Of a DNA stretch of 64,000 bases, positions 1 through 8,419 are shown piece by piece. How positions within the stretch are numbered: the first letter of the stretch is position 1; each line of letters starts with the position of its first letter. The notes under the pieces are model-generated. The model was not told the DNA's origin. It saw nothing but the letters and a program-made list of their open reading frames with translations, and ran no database searches. Where the stretch lies: NCBI RefSeq assembly GCF_000010345.1, contig NC_009663.1:1612001-1676000 (forward strand), in the 5' to 3' direction. The stretch comes from Sulfurovum sp. NBC37-1. Lineage in GTDB: Bacteria; Campylobacterota; Campylobacteria; Campylobacterales; Sulfurovaceae. A program made the position numbers and the translations under genes.

Positions 1-39
1 CATATTTTTTCATATGATATCATAGCTGTGATTATAAAA

Positions 40-774
40 TCATAATAATTCGTTATTTTTGATCTGGTTATACTTAAAAATATGATGATATGCCTCAAGA
101 TGAAATACAGTCATAAGACTTTTGACCTGTTTTTGATGGTGCGTGTCTGAACCGAGAAAATCGATCATTCCTTTTTCGGACAGGAAATGTGCCAATGCTT
201 TCGCATTTTTACCGTAATGCCCCCCAAAAGAATTCAGGTTGACCTGAAACAATACCCCTAATTCTTTCAAACGTCTGTACTCTTTGTCAGGATCTTTAAT
301 ATATCGATAACGTTCCGGATGGGCCAGTATAGGCAGGTAACCAGCTGTACCTACGGCAAAGACCATCTCTTCCATCTGCATCGGTTTGGAAAAATAGGAG
401 CTTTCAAACAAAAGGTATTTCCCTCTGATGCTCATCACTTCCGGCTTTTTCAATTCTTCATAGAACATATCATCCAGATAATATTCTGCCGCGGCTTCTA
501 TCTCGACAGGAATTTCTTTCTTTTTTACTGCTTCCTGAAGTTCCTTCAAGCCTGCATTAATATTTTCTGCTCCGTTTTTGTAGGCATCAGACATGATATG
601 CGGTGTGGTAATAAGTTTTTTATATCCCAAGGCACTGAGTCCCTTTATCAATGATAGACTTTCATCCATACTATGAGAACCGTCATCTATCCCCGGTATC
701 AGATGGGAATGCAGGTCCACTTCCAGGAGTGGACCCCGTTGAAGTACTTTCTTCTTTTTAAAGAAAGAGAACAT
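40..774 (-). CDS. PHP-type tyrosine-protein phosphatase (CpsB/YwqE family)
   Basis: A 244-residue protein of the PHP metal-dependent phosphohydrolase superfamily. The metal-binding motif DLHSHLIPGIDDG lies near residues 20-32, HPERY near 152, and GSDTHH near 208; these are the usual manganese ligands of CpsB/Wzb-like phosphatases. Such enzymes dephosphorylate the C-terminal tyrosines of BY-kinases. The neighbouring upstream gene on the same strand encodes exactly such a kinase, so the two very probably form a kinase-phosphatase switch for exopolysaccharide or capsule export. The length is normal for the family. No signal peptide, so it should be cytoplasmic. The ATG at 774 is 45 bases after the kinase stop. 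Confidence 0.9.
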   Translation of the reverse strand: MFSFFKKKKVLQRGPLLEVDLHSHLIPGIDDGSHSMDESLSLIKGLSALGYKKLITTPHIMSDAYKNGAENINAGLKELQEAVKKKEIPVEIEAAAEYYLDDMFYEELKKPEVMSIRGKYLLFESSYFSKPMQMEEMVFAVGTAGYLPILAHPERYRYIKDPDKEYRRLKELGVLFQVNLNSFGGHYGKNAKALAHFLSEKGMIDFLGSDTHHQKQVKSLMTVFHLEAYHHIFKYNQIKNNELL

Positions 775-819
775 TAATGCTTGTCCGATTCGACATTTAG
801 TGTCTCATTATACTGCATT

Positions 820-3132
820 TTAATCCTTGTCATCCTCATAATATCCGTAGCCGTAGCCATAGCCATAGCCATAGCCATAGCCATAGCCGTAACCATGCTG
901 ATCTCTCTTGACATCATTGAGGACAATACTCAATCCGTGTATCTCTTTTAAAGTTGAAAGCTGTTGAATATTCTTGAGAAAACCTCTTTTTGAATGTCCC
1001 GCACGTAACACATAGAGGCTGGTATCTGCAAGATGCATCAATGTTCTTGCATCTGTCACCAGCCCTATGGGAGGGGTATCAAGAATGATCACATCATAGA
1101 CTTCCCTAAGCTTTTCAATAACTTTTTCCATAAGAACTCCCTGTATCAGTTCACTGGGGTTGGGAGGAATAGGGCCGGAGGTGATTACATCGAGATTGGG
1201 ATATTCAGTCTTTTGAATGATGCTTCCCAGGGAAGCAGTTTTCGAAAGTAACGAACTCATACCCTTCACATTCTGGATCCCGAATTTTTCATGCAGTGTC
1301 GGTTTTCGCATATCAAGATTCAAAATGATCGTTTTCTTCCCTGCAAGGCTCATGATCGCCGCAAGATTGATACAGATCGTTGTCTTGCCTTCTCCACTGA
1401 TCGTAGAAGTAACCGCTATAACATGAGATTTCTGCCCTGTATACATAAATTGCAAATTGGTCCGTATATTTCGGAAAGATTCGGCAAGAGACGATTTTGG
1501 TTTCAGTATGACTTTCAATTTATCAGAATCTTTTTTCATATGGGGAATAATCCCCAGCAAAGGAATATCCAAATGATCGACAATATCATCTTCATTCTGC
1601 AGTCTGTCGTCAAAGTAGTAACGTAAAAAGGCAACAACAAGTCCCAGCACCAGTCCCAGGACCACACCTATCAATACGATAAGCATACGTTTCGGCTTGA
1701 TAGGAGCATGGGGCACTAAAGCATAATCGATAACCCTGTTCTTGCTCACGGTGGATGCTTTGACGATAGCGGTGGAAGAACGTTTTTCAAGCAAATAGGA
1801 GTAAATTTTTTCATTGACAGCAAACTTACGCTGCAACTGTCCGTACATTCTCTCATCTGCAGGAATTACGTTTAACTCTTTTTGGTACCTGGCAATCGAT
1901 TTTTGTAAAAGAGAATGCTTTTCCTTCAGGTTTGTTCTTAGGTTTGCAATAGTGGTTATAATGATATTTTTAAGCTCTGAGATCTGTTTTCTCAGCTTAA
2001 TGACCCCCGGATACAGTTCGGTATAATCTTCCCGCAGTAGTTTCTTTTTAATGATCGCATTTTGCAGCTGTGTAACTTTGTCTGCCAAGGCTGTACTGGC
2101 ACTTCCTTCCATGCCGGCAACAGAGATCGTTTCAAGATTCTTTCCTTTTTTAACCTGTTTGTGCAAATTATCAAGCATTTCAGATTCTATCTGCAATGCT
2201 TCAAGTTTTGCTTCTGCATCACTCATCTTACGAATAATGTTTTCTGCCTTGGAACTCAAACTGACGGTATTGGCACCTTTTTTGAATTCTTCTATCTTTA
2301 CAGCTGAACCCTTTAGGTTTTCGGTAATGTTTTGCAGTTCCTTATCTAAAAATTTTAGCTGGAGTGTCGCCTGCCTTGTCTTCTTTTCAATATTTTGAGT
2401 CATATAGGCATCTGCCAATGCATTCGTATATTCCTGGGCACGGAGCGGTACATTCTCTTCATACGAAATATGCAGGATCGTAGATGCTTTTGTATGCTGT
2501 CCTACACTGACACCTCCTACCGGATGATTGGAACGGTTTATCACAAAATGATACGCTTGGTCCTGTGCCGGTTTTGTTCGTCGGATATTGAGATGGAAAT
2601 ATGGTGTAATGACCTCCTCACCATACATGTGGATTTTGTCATAATTCCAGGAAGTCCCATTTCTGTCTACTGCCTCTTTTACTTCTATGCGATACTGTTT
2701 TGCATCTACCGGGTAAAGGTTGAACGGTATACCATACCCTTTCAACATACCTACTTTAAACGGAGCATCTTTATAGAGTTCAATCTCTCTGAATTTTCTT
2801 GTCGTATAATAACGATGGGTGAAATCGACTTTTTTCAGTGCCTTGGCTGCAAGATAACGTGACTGGATGATCTCTTTCTCTGTATCGGCTATGAGCCTTC
2901 CCGGTTCTGTCGCCCTACTTAAAATATCTCCGCCTTCATCATGTCCCAAACCAACTTCCACTGTGGTAGTCGCCTTATAGATATTTGGTTTAAAATAGGC
3001 AATATAGGTACTGAGTGCAGCAGAGAACAGTACAAAAATCAGAATCATATAGCGATACCTGTGAAGAATACGCAGAATATCTTTTAGAGTGATCTCTTCT
3101 TCATTATTGTTCTGAAGATTTTTTGTATTCAT
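820..3132 (-). CDS. Wzz-type polysaccharide co-polymerase fused to tyrosine autokinase (BY-kinase)
   Basis: About 770 residues. An N-terminal Wzz domain has one membrane segment near residues 28-48 and a long periplasmic coiled-coil part; a second membrane segment (RMLIVLIGVVLGLVLGLVVA) precedes a cytoplasmic ATPase. The kinase carries Walker A (SGEGKTT), Walker A' (LNLDMRKP) and Walker B (VIILDTPP). The C-terminus is nine Gly-Tyr units followed by Tyr and an acidic end, ten tyrosines in all, the presumed autophosphorylation cluster. Family role: control of chain length and export of surface polysaccharide. I chose the ATG at 3132 because AAGGA lies five bases before it; an in-frame ATG at 3156 lacks a good ribosome site. 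The partner phosphatase gene follows at 40-774. Confidence 0.92.
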   Translation of the reverse strand: MNTKNLQNNNEEEITLKDILRILHRYRYMILIFVLFSAALSTYIAYFKPNIYKATTTVEVGLGHDEGGDILSRATEPGRLIADTEKEIIQSRYLAAKALKKVDFTHRYYTTRKFREIELYKDAPFKVGMLKGYGIPFNLYPVDAKQYRIEVKEAVDRNGTSWNYDKIHMYGEEVITPYFHLNIRRTKPAQDQAYHFVINRSNHPVGGVSVGQHTKASTILHISYEENVPLRAQEYTNALADAYMTQNIEKKTRQATLQLKFLDKELQNITENLKGSAVKIEEFKKGANTVSLSSKAENIIRKMSDAEAKLEALQIESEMLDNLHKQVKKGKNLETISVAGMEGSASTALADKVTQLQNAIIKKKLLREDYTELYPGVIKLRKQISELKNIIITTIANLRTNLKEKHSLLQKSIARYQKELNVIPADERMYGQLQRKFAVNEKIYSYLLEKRSSTAIVKASTVSKNRVIDYALVPHAPIKPKRMLIVLIGVVLGLVLGLVVAFLRYYFDDRLQNEDDIVDHLDIPLLGIIPHMKKDSDKLKVILKPKSSLAESFRNIRTNLQFMYTGQKSHVIAVTSTISGEGKTTICINLAAIMSLAGKKTIILNLDMRKPTLHEKFGIQNVKGMSSLLSKTASLGSIIQKTEYPNLDVITSGPIPPNPSELIQGVLMEKVIEKLREVYDVIILDTPPIGLVTDARTLMHLADTSLYVLRAGHSKRGFLKNIQQLSTLKEIHGLSIVLNDVKRDQHGYGYGYGYGYGYGYGYGYYEDDKD
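846..894 (-). repeat. Hexanucleotide tandem repeat encoding the Gly-Tyr tail of the BY-kinase
   Basis: Eight units of a six-base repeat (CCATAG or CCGTAG on the plus strand), five of them identical CCATAG copies in a row. Gain or loss of units stays in frame and would change the number of C-terminal tyrosines. Confidence 0.9.
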
Positions 3133-3289
3133 TTTAATCCTTGAAGCATAGTTCATCTACTATAGAAAAGTACAAGCAAGTATATCCAAATAGGTTTAGA
3201 TTTTATTACTCGCCCACGAATAAGCTGAACTTTTGAGAGAAGAGAAGGAGCAGGAAACTACTCCCTATAGAAGGGTATTAAGCAGCTGT

Positions 3290-3994
3290 CTAAAAATGAT
3301 AGGTTACACCGGCAGTAATACCGTCAACACTCAGTTTATCATATATTTTCGGATCATAGCCATAGAGTGTTGAATGAATATCAGCATCCTTTATGAGGGA
3401 AGTATAATCTATAAAGACAGACCATGTATCCTTCAACGCATAACGTTCGTCATCGGGCTGTTCAACAAAAGTATAACTTATACCAAAACCCCACTGAAAA
3501 GAGGTATCGCTCAAGATCTCCTGCCCGAACATATCGGGGTGTGCAGGCGCATCGCCGTCAGTACCGTCAACATTGACACCACCGAACCCCAGGAGTCCGT
3601 ATATGGTAAAGTAGCCATCATCATTTTCGAGATCATCTTTGTCTCTAAATCTATACTGCGGCTTTACAAAAATACTGTAAGTAAAAAGATCTGCATAATC
3701 TTCTTCAAATATACTTTGGGAAATACGTCCTTCTATACCGATATATTCATTGAAATCATAGCCGACAATACCAACTACATTCCCGACTTCATCCTGTGTA
3801 GGAACGGAATTATCAAACCATCCCTTGTCGATTGAATAGACACGGTCATACGCAAGACCCAGACCTGCGTACCAGCCGGCATCATCATTTTCCTGTACTA
3901 CCGGAGCGGGAACAATGTCACCTCCTGCTACCGCGAAGCTGTTCATAGCTAAAATAGTGCCCATTGAAAGTAAAATTCTCTTCATTATTTCCAT
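3290..3994 (-). CDS. Outer-membrane beta-barrel protein
   Basis: A 234-residue protein with a typical signal peptide (MKRILLSMGTILAMNSFAVA) and alternating aromatic and polar strands such as DAGWYAGLGLAYDRVY, WGFGISYTF and GITAGVTYHF. It ends in phenylalanine, as expected for substrates of the BAM machinery. The pattern fits an eight-strand OmpW/OmpX-like or OmpA-barrel protein, but no specific substrate can be named. Two starts are possible: ATG 3994 has AAGG five bases upstream, while ATG 3985 gives a cleaner signal peptide. It stands alone between the polysaccharide genes and hspR. Confidence 0.75.
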   Translation of the reverse strand: MEIMKRILLSMGTILAMNSFAVAGGDIVPAPVVQENDDAGWYAGLGLAYDRVYSIDKGWFDNSVPTQDEVGNVVGIVGYDFNEYIGIEGRISQSIFEEDYADLFTYSIFVKPQYRFRDKDDLENDDGYFTIYGLLGFGGVNVDGTDGDAPAHPDMFGQEILSDTSFQWGFGISYTFVEQPDDERYALKDTWSVFIDYTSLIKDADIHSTLYGYDPKIYDKLSVDGITAGVTYHF

Positions 3995-4030
3995 TTCCGC
4001 CTTTTTCTGTATTTACCAAGATATTGTACC

Positions 4031-4050
4031 ATAATTTTATATAAAATTAT
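4031..4050. other. AT-only perfect palindrome
   Basis: ATAATTTTAT followed by its exact reverse complement, in the gap between hspR and the outer-membrane protein gene. It contains no G or C, so it is a weak terminator at best. It could be an operator for the barrel gene. Confidence 0.3.
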
Positions 4051-4110
4051 TATAGCTTATAAAAAATAATAAAAATAACATCAAAGAGCTTCGTTTCCCA
4101 AAAAAACCGA

Positions 4111-4485
4111 TCAATCCTCAAATATGATAATATCATAAGAATTTTTAGTCACTAGCGCTTTACTGACATGTACCGAGCCGTTACGGTTGACCTTGCTGAG
4201 TTCTTCTCTGAGCTGATCGATCTCTTTTTGCATTTCATCTATCTGCTCCTTGAGCTGCAGTACGATGTCCACTCCCGCAAGGTTCACACCCATTTGCCGT
4301 GTCAAACGCAGGATAAGTTTCATACGATCGATGTCCCTCTGCGAATATAGACGCATACGTCCCTGTGTCCGGGAAGGCTCGACAAGCCCCTCTCTCTCAT
4401 ATTGTCTGAGCGTCTGGGGGTGGATGTTCAGCATCGTGGCCACTACAGAAATAAGATAGACAGGTTCATCATAGCTATGCATCAT
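4111..4485 (-). CDS. hspR: Heat-shock repressor HspR, MerR family
   Basis: A 124-residue MerR-type regulator. The helix-turn-helix and wing (YLISVVATMLNIHPQTLRQY, then EGLVEPSRTQGRMRLYSQRD) are followed by a coiled-coil dimerisation helix near residues 70-100. HspR represses chaperone genes by binding HAIR inverted repeats and is released by heat. It lies eight bases downstream of cbpA, the standard cbpA-hspR order in Campylobacterota, so it should autoregulate its own operon through the site at 5429-5449. The ORF opens at ATG 4485, but ATG 4482 has the better spacing to AAGGAG. Confidence 0.93.
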   Translation of the reverse strand: MMHSYDEPVYLISVVATMLNIHPQTLRQYEREGLVEPSRTQGRMRLYSQRDIDRMKLILRLTRQMGVNLAGVDIVLQLKEQIDEMQKEIDQLREELSKVNRNGSVHVSKALVTKNSYDIIIFED

Positions 4486-4493
4486 GTACTCCT

Positions 4494-5369
4494 TTATAAC
4501 TTTTCTTCAAGTACTTTTTTTACTTCAGGATCAAGACTGTCCACATCGGGCAATACGACATTGGCAATGAGGTACAGATCGCCTCTCATCGCTGTTTTTC
4601 TGTCAGGGACCCCTTTGCCTTTGAGTCTGAATTTCTGGCCGTTCTTTGTATTTTTCGGTACTTTCAGGGAAACCTCTTTTTCAGGTGTCTGTACCTGTAC
4701 TTTTCCGCCGAAAAGCGCTTCTTTCAAAGGTACATCGAAGGTTTTGTAAAGATTGTCGCCTTTTCTCTCGTATTCATCGGATTCCGCTACTTCCACCTTG
4801 ATGAGAAGGTCGCCTCTCTGCCCCTGGTAGGATTTGCCTTTGCCTCTGACACGCAGTGTTTCACCGCTTTTGATACCTGCAGGAATCTTGATGTCAAAGC
4901 TCTCGCCTTCCACATTGATCTTGTACTTTCCGCCCTGGATGGCCGTCATAAAAGGTACGGTGATACGTGCAGATACATCCAGGTCTGGACCGCCAAAGCC
5001 GCCGAAACCTCCGAAACCGCCCTGCGCGCCGCCAAAGCTACCGGAGAAACCGCCGCCTCCGCCAGCGCCACCACCGAACATCTGGCGAAGGATCTCGTCA
5101 AGGTCTACTCCCTGCCCCTGTCCGCGCGCAAAGTCATGGAAATTCTGACCACCGAACATCTGGTCGCCGTACTGGTCATACTGTGCCTTTTTCTCAGCAT
5201 CACTCAGGACTTCATACGCCGCATTGATCTCTTTGAACTTATCTACGGCACTCTCATCTTTGTTGATATCCGGATGGTATTTTCTCGCCAGTTTTCTGTA
5301 GGCTTTTTTTATCTCATCAGCACTGGCATTTTCACTGACCCCTAATGTTTCGTATAAACTTTTTGACAT
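4494..5369 (-). CDS. cbpA: DnaJ-family co-chaperone CbpA
   Basis: 291 residues. J domain at residues 1-70 with the HPD motif (KYHPDIN), then a Gly/Phe-rich linker (residues about 75-130, many GGFGGFGG runs), then two beta-sandwich substrate-binding domains. The CxxCxGxG zinc-finger repeats of classical DnaJ are absent, which assigns it to the CbpA class. It stimulates DnaK ATPase and delivers unfolded clients. First gene of an operon with hspR, behind a strong promoter that overlaps a HAIR operator. Confidence 0.93.
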   Translation of the reverse strand: MSKSLYETLGVSENASADEIKKAYRKLARKYHPDINKDESAVDKFKEINAAYEVLSDAEKKAQYDQYGDQMFGGQNFHDFARGQGQGVDLDEILRQMFGGGAGGGGGFSGSFGGAQGGFGGFGGFGGPDLDVSARITVPFMTAIQGGKYKINVEGESFDIKIPAGIKSGETLRVRGKGKSYQGQRGDLLIKVEVAESDEYERKGDNLYKTFDVPLKEALFGGKVQVQTPEKEVSLKVPKNTKNGQKFRLKGKGVPDRKTAMRGDLYLIANVVLPDVDSLDPEVKKVLEEKL

Positions 5370-5414
5370 TGTTTTCTTCCTATCTAACTTAAATTATTGC
5401 TTATTTTTAAAAGT

Positions 5415-5444
5415 ATTATATCAAAAAACTTTAGTCAATGTCAA
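5415..5444 (-). promoter_or_regulatory. Probable sigma-70 promoter of cbpA-hspR
   Basis: On the minus strand TTGACA (5439-5444) is followed after 18 bases by TATAAT (5415-5420), about 45 bases before the cbpA start. Both hexamers are perfect matches to the consensus. Confidence 0.75.
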
Positions 5445-5449
5445 TCAAG
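5429..5449. promoter_or_regulatory. HAIR-type operator for HspR
   Basis: CTTTAGT, seven bases, AATCAAG. The published HspR consensus is CTTGAGT-N7-ACTCAAG; each half-site here has one mismatch and the spacing is exactly seven. It covers the -35 box of the cbpA promoter, so bound HspR would exclude polymerase. It is also only 35 bases upstream of the divergent trmH-family gene. Confidence 0.75.
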
Positions 5450-5483
5450 TTTGGATTATTTTAAATATTTTGTACAATACAAT

Positions 5484-6260
5484 ATGAATTTTATAGAAGT
5501 GAACGATATCGACCTTCCGGAAGTACAGATATACCAGAGATTACGTGAGAATGCCTTCTCCAAAGACGGCTCTTTCATTGCGGACAGTCCCAAAGTGGTC
5601 AATCTGCTGATAGAATCAGGAGTGGAGATCAAAAGTATTTTCGCAGCACAGGAATATTACGATACTTACAGAGACTTTCTGGCGAACTACACGATCCCTG
5701 TTGCTTACGTCGCCCCCAAGACCGTGCTCGAACAGATCGTCGGGCATAGGCTCCACCATAACGTCATGATGCACGGGGTTCGCCCAAAAGAGAGTACCCT
5801 GGATGCGTTGGGCAATCACATCATTATGCTCGACGAGATCAGTAATACGGACAACATCGGCTCCATAGCCCGTTCTGCCGCAGCACTGGATGTAGGCTCA
5901 CTCCTTCTTCCAAGACAGGGGCCGCACCCCTACGCAAGACGCGCGCTGCGTGTCTCGATGGGCCATATAGGCAAACTGAAGTTCCACCGCTACGACAATA
6001 TCAAAGAGACGATACAGAAACTGAAAAAGATGGGCTACCGCATCTTCGCCGCAGAGGTCACCAAAGATTCCACCCCACTCTCACAGGTACGGGTCCCGGG
6101 AAAATGGGCACTTCTAATGGGGCATGAACAGCTGGGCATATCAGACGAAATACTGGCACTCTGCGATGAAGTGGTGACCATAGAGATGGAAGAGGGGATA
6201 AAGAGTTTCAATGTCGCTGTAGCAGCATCGATTATGATGTACCGGTTCAAGCACACGTAG
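5484..6260 (+). CDS. TrmH-family (SpoU) RNA 2'-O-ribose methyltransferase
   Basis: 258 residues from ATG 5484. The SPOUT motifs are clear: motif 1 with NTDNIGSIARSAAA, motif 2 LLMGHEQLGIS, and motif 3 SFNVAVAASI near the C-terminus, which form the knotted S-adenosylmethionine site. An N-terminal substrate-binding domain precedes it. The target (a tRNA or rRNA ribose) cannot be decided from sequence. The open frame runs upstream to 5397, but that stretch covers the HspR operator and is low-complexity, so 5484 is the better start. The stop TAG is part of the GTAG head of a REP element. Confidence 0.88.
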   Translation: MNFIEVNDIDLPEVQIYQRLRENAFSKDGSFIADSPKVVNLLIESGVEIKSIFAAQEYYDTYRDFLANYTIPVAYVAPKTVLEQIVGHRLHHNVMMHGVRPKESTLDALGNHIIMLDEISNTDNIGSIARSAAALDVGSLLLPRQGPHPYARRALRVSMGHIGKLKFHRYDNIKETIQKLKKMGYRIFAAEVTKDSTPLSQVRVPGKWALLMGHEQLGISDEILALCDEVVTIEMEEGIKSFNVAVAASIMMYRFKHT

Positions 6261-6282
6261 GGTGCTGTCCCCTAACGGCACC
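6257..6282 (+). repeat. REP hairpin, GTAG-headed
   Basis: GTAGGGTGCTGTCC...GGCACC folds into a hairpin. Its head overlaps the stop codon of the methyltransferase gene. An inverted partner lies at 6575-6599, beyond a palindromic element. Confidence 0.8.
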
Positions 6283-6298
6283 ATTTTTTATGCATTAT

Positions 6299-6564
6299 GG
6301 GCACATCTAAAAACCCTAAATACTCATAATGGGTTTTGCAAATGTGAGATTTTGCAAGAGGCTTTCAAGTCCTAGCCAAAGCTAAGACGAAGTAAAAATC
6401 TTGTGAAATATTGCGTTTGCAAAGCCCACCCTCTGGGCATCACCAGCTTTCACCTATGCGTTGTTACTCTTTTTTGACTTAGCTATGGCTAGGCCTGCAA
6501 AAGAGTGCCTACCCTAGATAAAAGCTAGAGATGTTATGAGCATCTAGGGTTATTAGATGTGCCC
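6299..6564. mobile_element. Long palindromic element with terminal inverted repeats (MITE-like), copy 1
   Basis: 266 bases bounded by inverted ends: GGGCACATCTAAAAACCCTA on the left and the reverse complement of GGGCACATCTAATAACCCTA on the right, one mismatch in 20. The inside holds a second inverted repeat (GGGTTTTGCAAA against TTTGCAAAGCCC) flanking a TCCTAGCC...GCTAAG centre. The inner part, about 6328-6457, is clearly related to 40619-40752. No reading frame of note inside, so it is non-autonomous if mobile. It sits between two inverted REP hairpins. Confidence 0.75.
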
Positions 6565-6574
6565 TTATTTGATT

Positions 6575-6599
6575 GGTGCTGTGGAACAGCGCACCCTAC
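6575..6599 (-). repeat. REP hairpin, GTAG-headed, inverted partner of 6257-6282
   Basis: GGTGCTGTGGAACAGC...CCCTAC: a hairpin whose GTAG head reads on the minus strand. With 6257-6282 it makes an inverted pair that encloses the palindromic element. Confidence 0.75.
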
Positions 6600-6609
6600 G
6601 CACTAAATA

Positions 6610-6637
6610 TTAAAAAATAGGTAAACCTATTTTTTAA
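6610..6637 (-). terminator. Terminator-like hairpin at the end of purH
   Basis: A 13-base perfect stem (TTAAAAAATAGGT and its complement) with a two-base loop. Its right arm overlaps the purH stop codon at 6634-6636, and it is A/T-rich on both flanks, so it could stop transcription in either direction. Confidence 0.6.
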
Positions 6638-8166
6638 TGCAAAAAGTGTCTCACCGTCGTGAAGTAAAGCGCGATACCGTGCTCGTCCGCCGCTTCGATG
6701 ACTTCGTCGTCACGAATGGAACCGCCCGGTTCGATGATGGCTTTGACACCAGCTTCCGCTGCGGCGTCTATGCTGTCCCTGAACGGGAAGAAGGCTTCGG
6801 AAGCCATCGCTGCGCCTGAGACATCCAGCCCCATCTCTTTCGCCTTTTTGAGGGCACACTGTGCAGCATCGACACGGCTGGTCATTCCCATACCCACGGC
6901 TACCATCGCAGAGTCTTTGACATAGACCACACAGTTGGACTTGGTAAGACCTGCTACTTTCCATGCGATCTCTAAGTCTTTCATCTCCTGCTCTGAAGCA
7001 GTGAGCTTTGACTTTTTCTGAGCATTGTGCACTTCATTGTCACAGATACAGTCAGAGTTCTGGTACACAAAACCGCCGTCGATATGTTTGAAGTCATGGG
7101 AATCATGGCTCATAAGCAGCCTTGCATTGCCCTGGGAGAAAAGTTTGATGCGCTTTTTCTTTTCAAACACAGCCACTGCATCTTCAGTGAAGTCAGCCGC
7201 GATGATCACTTCAAGGAAGATCTCATTCATCTTTTCAGCCATCTCTCTTGTTACGATACCATTGACAGCTACCACACCGCCGAAGGCTGAGACAGGGTCG
7301 CACTTAAGCGCTTCTACATAGGATTCCGTCAATGTGGACTTGATAGCAAATCCGCAGGGGTTGCCATGCTTGACGATACAGACCGCCGGTTCGTCACCGA
7401 AACTTGCCGCGATCTTGAGTGCGCCGTTCACATCTGTAAGATTGTTGAAGCTCGCTTCACCCTTGATCTGTCTGAAATTCTCAGAAAAAAAACTGCCAAA
7501 CTCATAAAGCGCACCGTCCTGATGCGGATTCTCTCCGTAACGTGTCTGGAAGACTTTTTTACCGGTAATGAACTGGTACGCACCGAATCCGTTGTTGAAA
7601 CGATCGTTCATATAGTTGGCGATCATGGAATCGTACGCCGCCGTATGCTCGAAAGCCTTGATCATGAGCCCTCTTCTGAATTCCAGACTGTCACGTCCAT
7701 TCTCCAGCGCACCAAGTACTTCTTCATAATCGTTCACATCTGTGACGATAAGCACATCGTTGAAGTTCTTTGCCGCTGAACGTACCATTGTCGGGCCACC
7801 GATATCGATATTCTCGATGATCTCACCGAAATCATCCGTTCTCTCGATCGTTTCTTTGAAGGGATAAAGATTTACACAGACAAGGTCGATGCCTTCCACG
7901 CCAAGCTCTTTAGCCTGCTCTACATGCGCTTTATCACCGCGCTTGTGAAGGATACCGCCATGTACATAAGGGTTCAGTGTCTTCACACGCCCTTCGAAAC
8001 ACTCAGGGAATTTCGTTACTTCATCGATCTCGATGACTTTGATGCCTGCCGTTGACAGTGCTTTATAGGTTCCGCCCGTAGAGATGATCTCCCAACCCAG
8101 TTTTTCCAGACCTCTGGCAAACTCAACGATACCGTTCTTGTCGCTTACGCTTAATAATGCTCTCAT
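6634..8166 (-). CDS. purH: Bifunctional AICAR transformylase / IMP cyclohydrolase
   Basis: 510 residues from ATG 8166. The N-terminal third is the cyclohydrolase (MGS-like fold, begins [12 protein letters not shown]); the rest is the formyltransferase, with RYGENPHQ and KHGNPCG as landmark motifs. It performs the last two steps of purine synthesis, AICAR to FAICAR to IMP. The frame extends 18 bases upstream through TTG 8184, but AGAGAGA sits four bases before ATG 8166. It lies downstream of purL on the same strand, with a structured 253-base gap between them. Confidence 0.95.
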   Translation of the reverse strand: MRALLSVSDKNGIVEFARGLEKLGWEIISTGGTYKALSTAGIKVIEIDEVTKFPECFEGRVKTLNPYVHGGILHKRGDKAHVEQAKELGVEGIDLVCVNLYPFKETIERTDDFGEIIENIDIGGPTMVRSAAKNFNDVLIVTDVNDYEEVLGALENGRDSLEFRRGLMIKAFEHTAAYDSMIANYMNDRFNNGFGAYQFITGKKVFQTRYGENPHQDGALYEFGSFFSENFRQIKGEASFNNLTDVNGALKIAASFGDEPAVCIVKHGNPCGFAIKSTLTESYVEALKCDPVSAFGGVVAVNGIVTREMAEKMNEIFLEVIIAADFTEDAVAVFEKKKRIKLFSQGNARLLMSHDSHDFKHIDGGFVYQNSDCICDNEVHNAQKKSKLTASEQEMKDLEIAWKVAGLTKSNCVVYVKDSAMVAVGMGMTSRVDAAQCALKKAKEMGLDVSGAAMASEAFFPFRDSIDAAAEAGVKAIIEPGGSIRDDEVIEAADEHGIALYFTTVRHFLH

Positions 8167-8237
8167 TTTTCTCTCTTTCATCAAATTTTATAATGTACGT
8201 ATCGCGCACTCTACATATATCTATCAATTTTTTCTTT

Positions 8238-8324
8238 GTCACTGAACACTGGGTGTACCGATGTGGAGGCGCGCATATTGCGAAGCAACGCGCCGGGAAC
8301 ATCGAAGTACACTTGTGAAGTGAC
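8238..8324. repeat. Long imperfect hairpin between purL and purH
   Basis: About 35 bases of left arm (from GTCACTGAACAC through GTGTACCGATGT to GGCGCG) pair imperfectly with the right arm (CGCGCC, AACATCG, GTACAC, GTGAAGTGAC). The nested complementary blocks keep their order, which argues for selection on the fold or for a mobile hairpin. The 8167-8419 gap holds only this, a second hairpin and one REP. Confidence 0.7.
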
Positions 8325-8333
8325 GATTTTTTG

Positions 8334-8358
8334 TCTACTTTTTTCTAAAAAAAGTAGA
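8334..8358. repeat. Hairpin TCTACTTTTTT / AAAAAAAGTAGA
   Basis: A near-perfect 11-12 base stem with almost no loop, just right of the long hairpin. It may act as a terminator or attenuator between purL and purH. Confidence 0.55.
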
Positions 8359-8389
8359 AAAGAAACCCAGAATGATAATATATTCATTT

Positions 8390-8415
8390 GGTGCCGTCAG
8401 GGGACAGCACCCTAC
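8390..8415 (-). repeat. REP hairpin, GTAG-headed
   Basis: GGTGCCGTCAGGGGACAGCACC followed by CTAC on the plus strand. Single copy, oriented with its head towards purL, whose stop codon begins only four bases away. Confidence 0.75.
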
Positions 8416-8419
8416 ACAT

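Noticed and set aside
834-894. Gly-Tyr hexamer array as a CRISPR or VNTR non-coding element
   Set aside because: It is entirely in frame at the end of the BY-kinase gene and encodes the expected tyrosine cluster.
5397-5483. Upstream extension of the TrmH-family gene to an earlier ATG
   Set aside because: The segment covers the HspR operator and reads as low-complexity sequence; homologues begin near the ATG at 5484.
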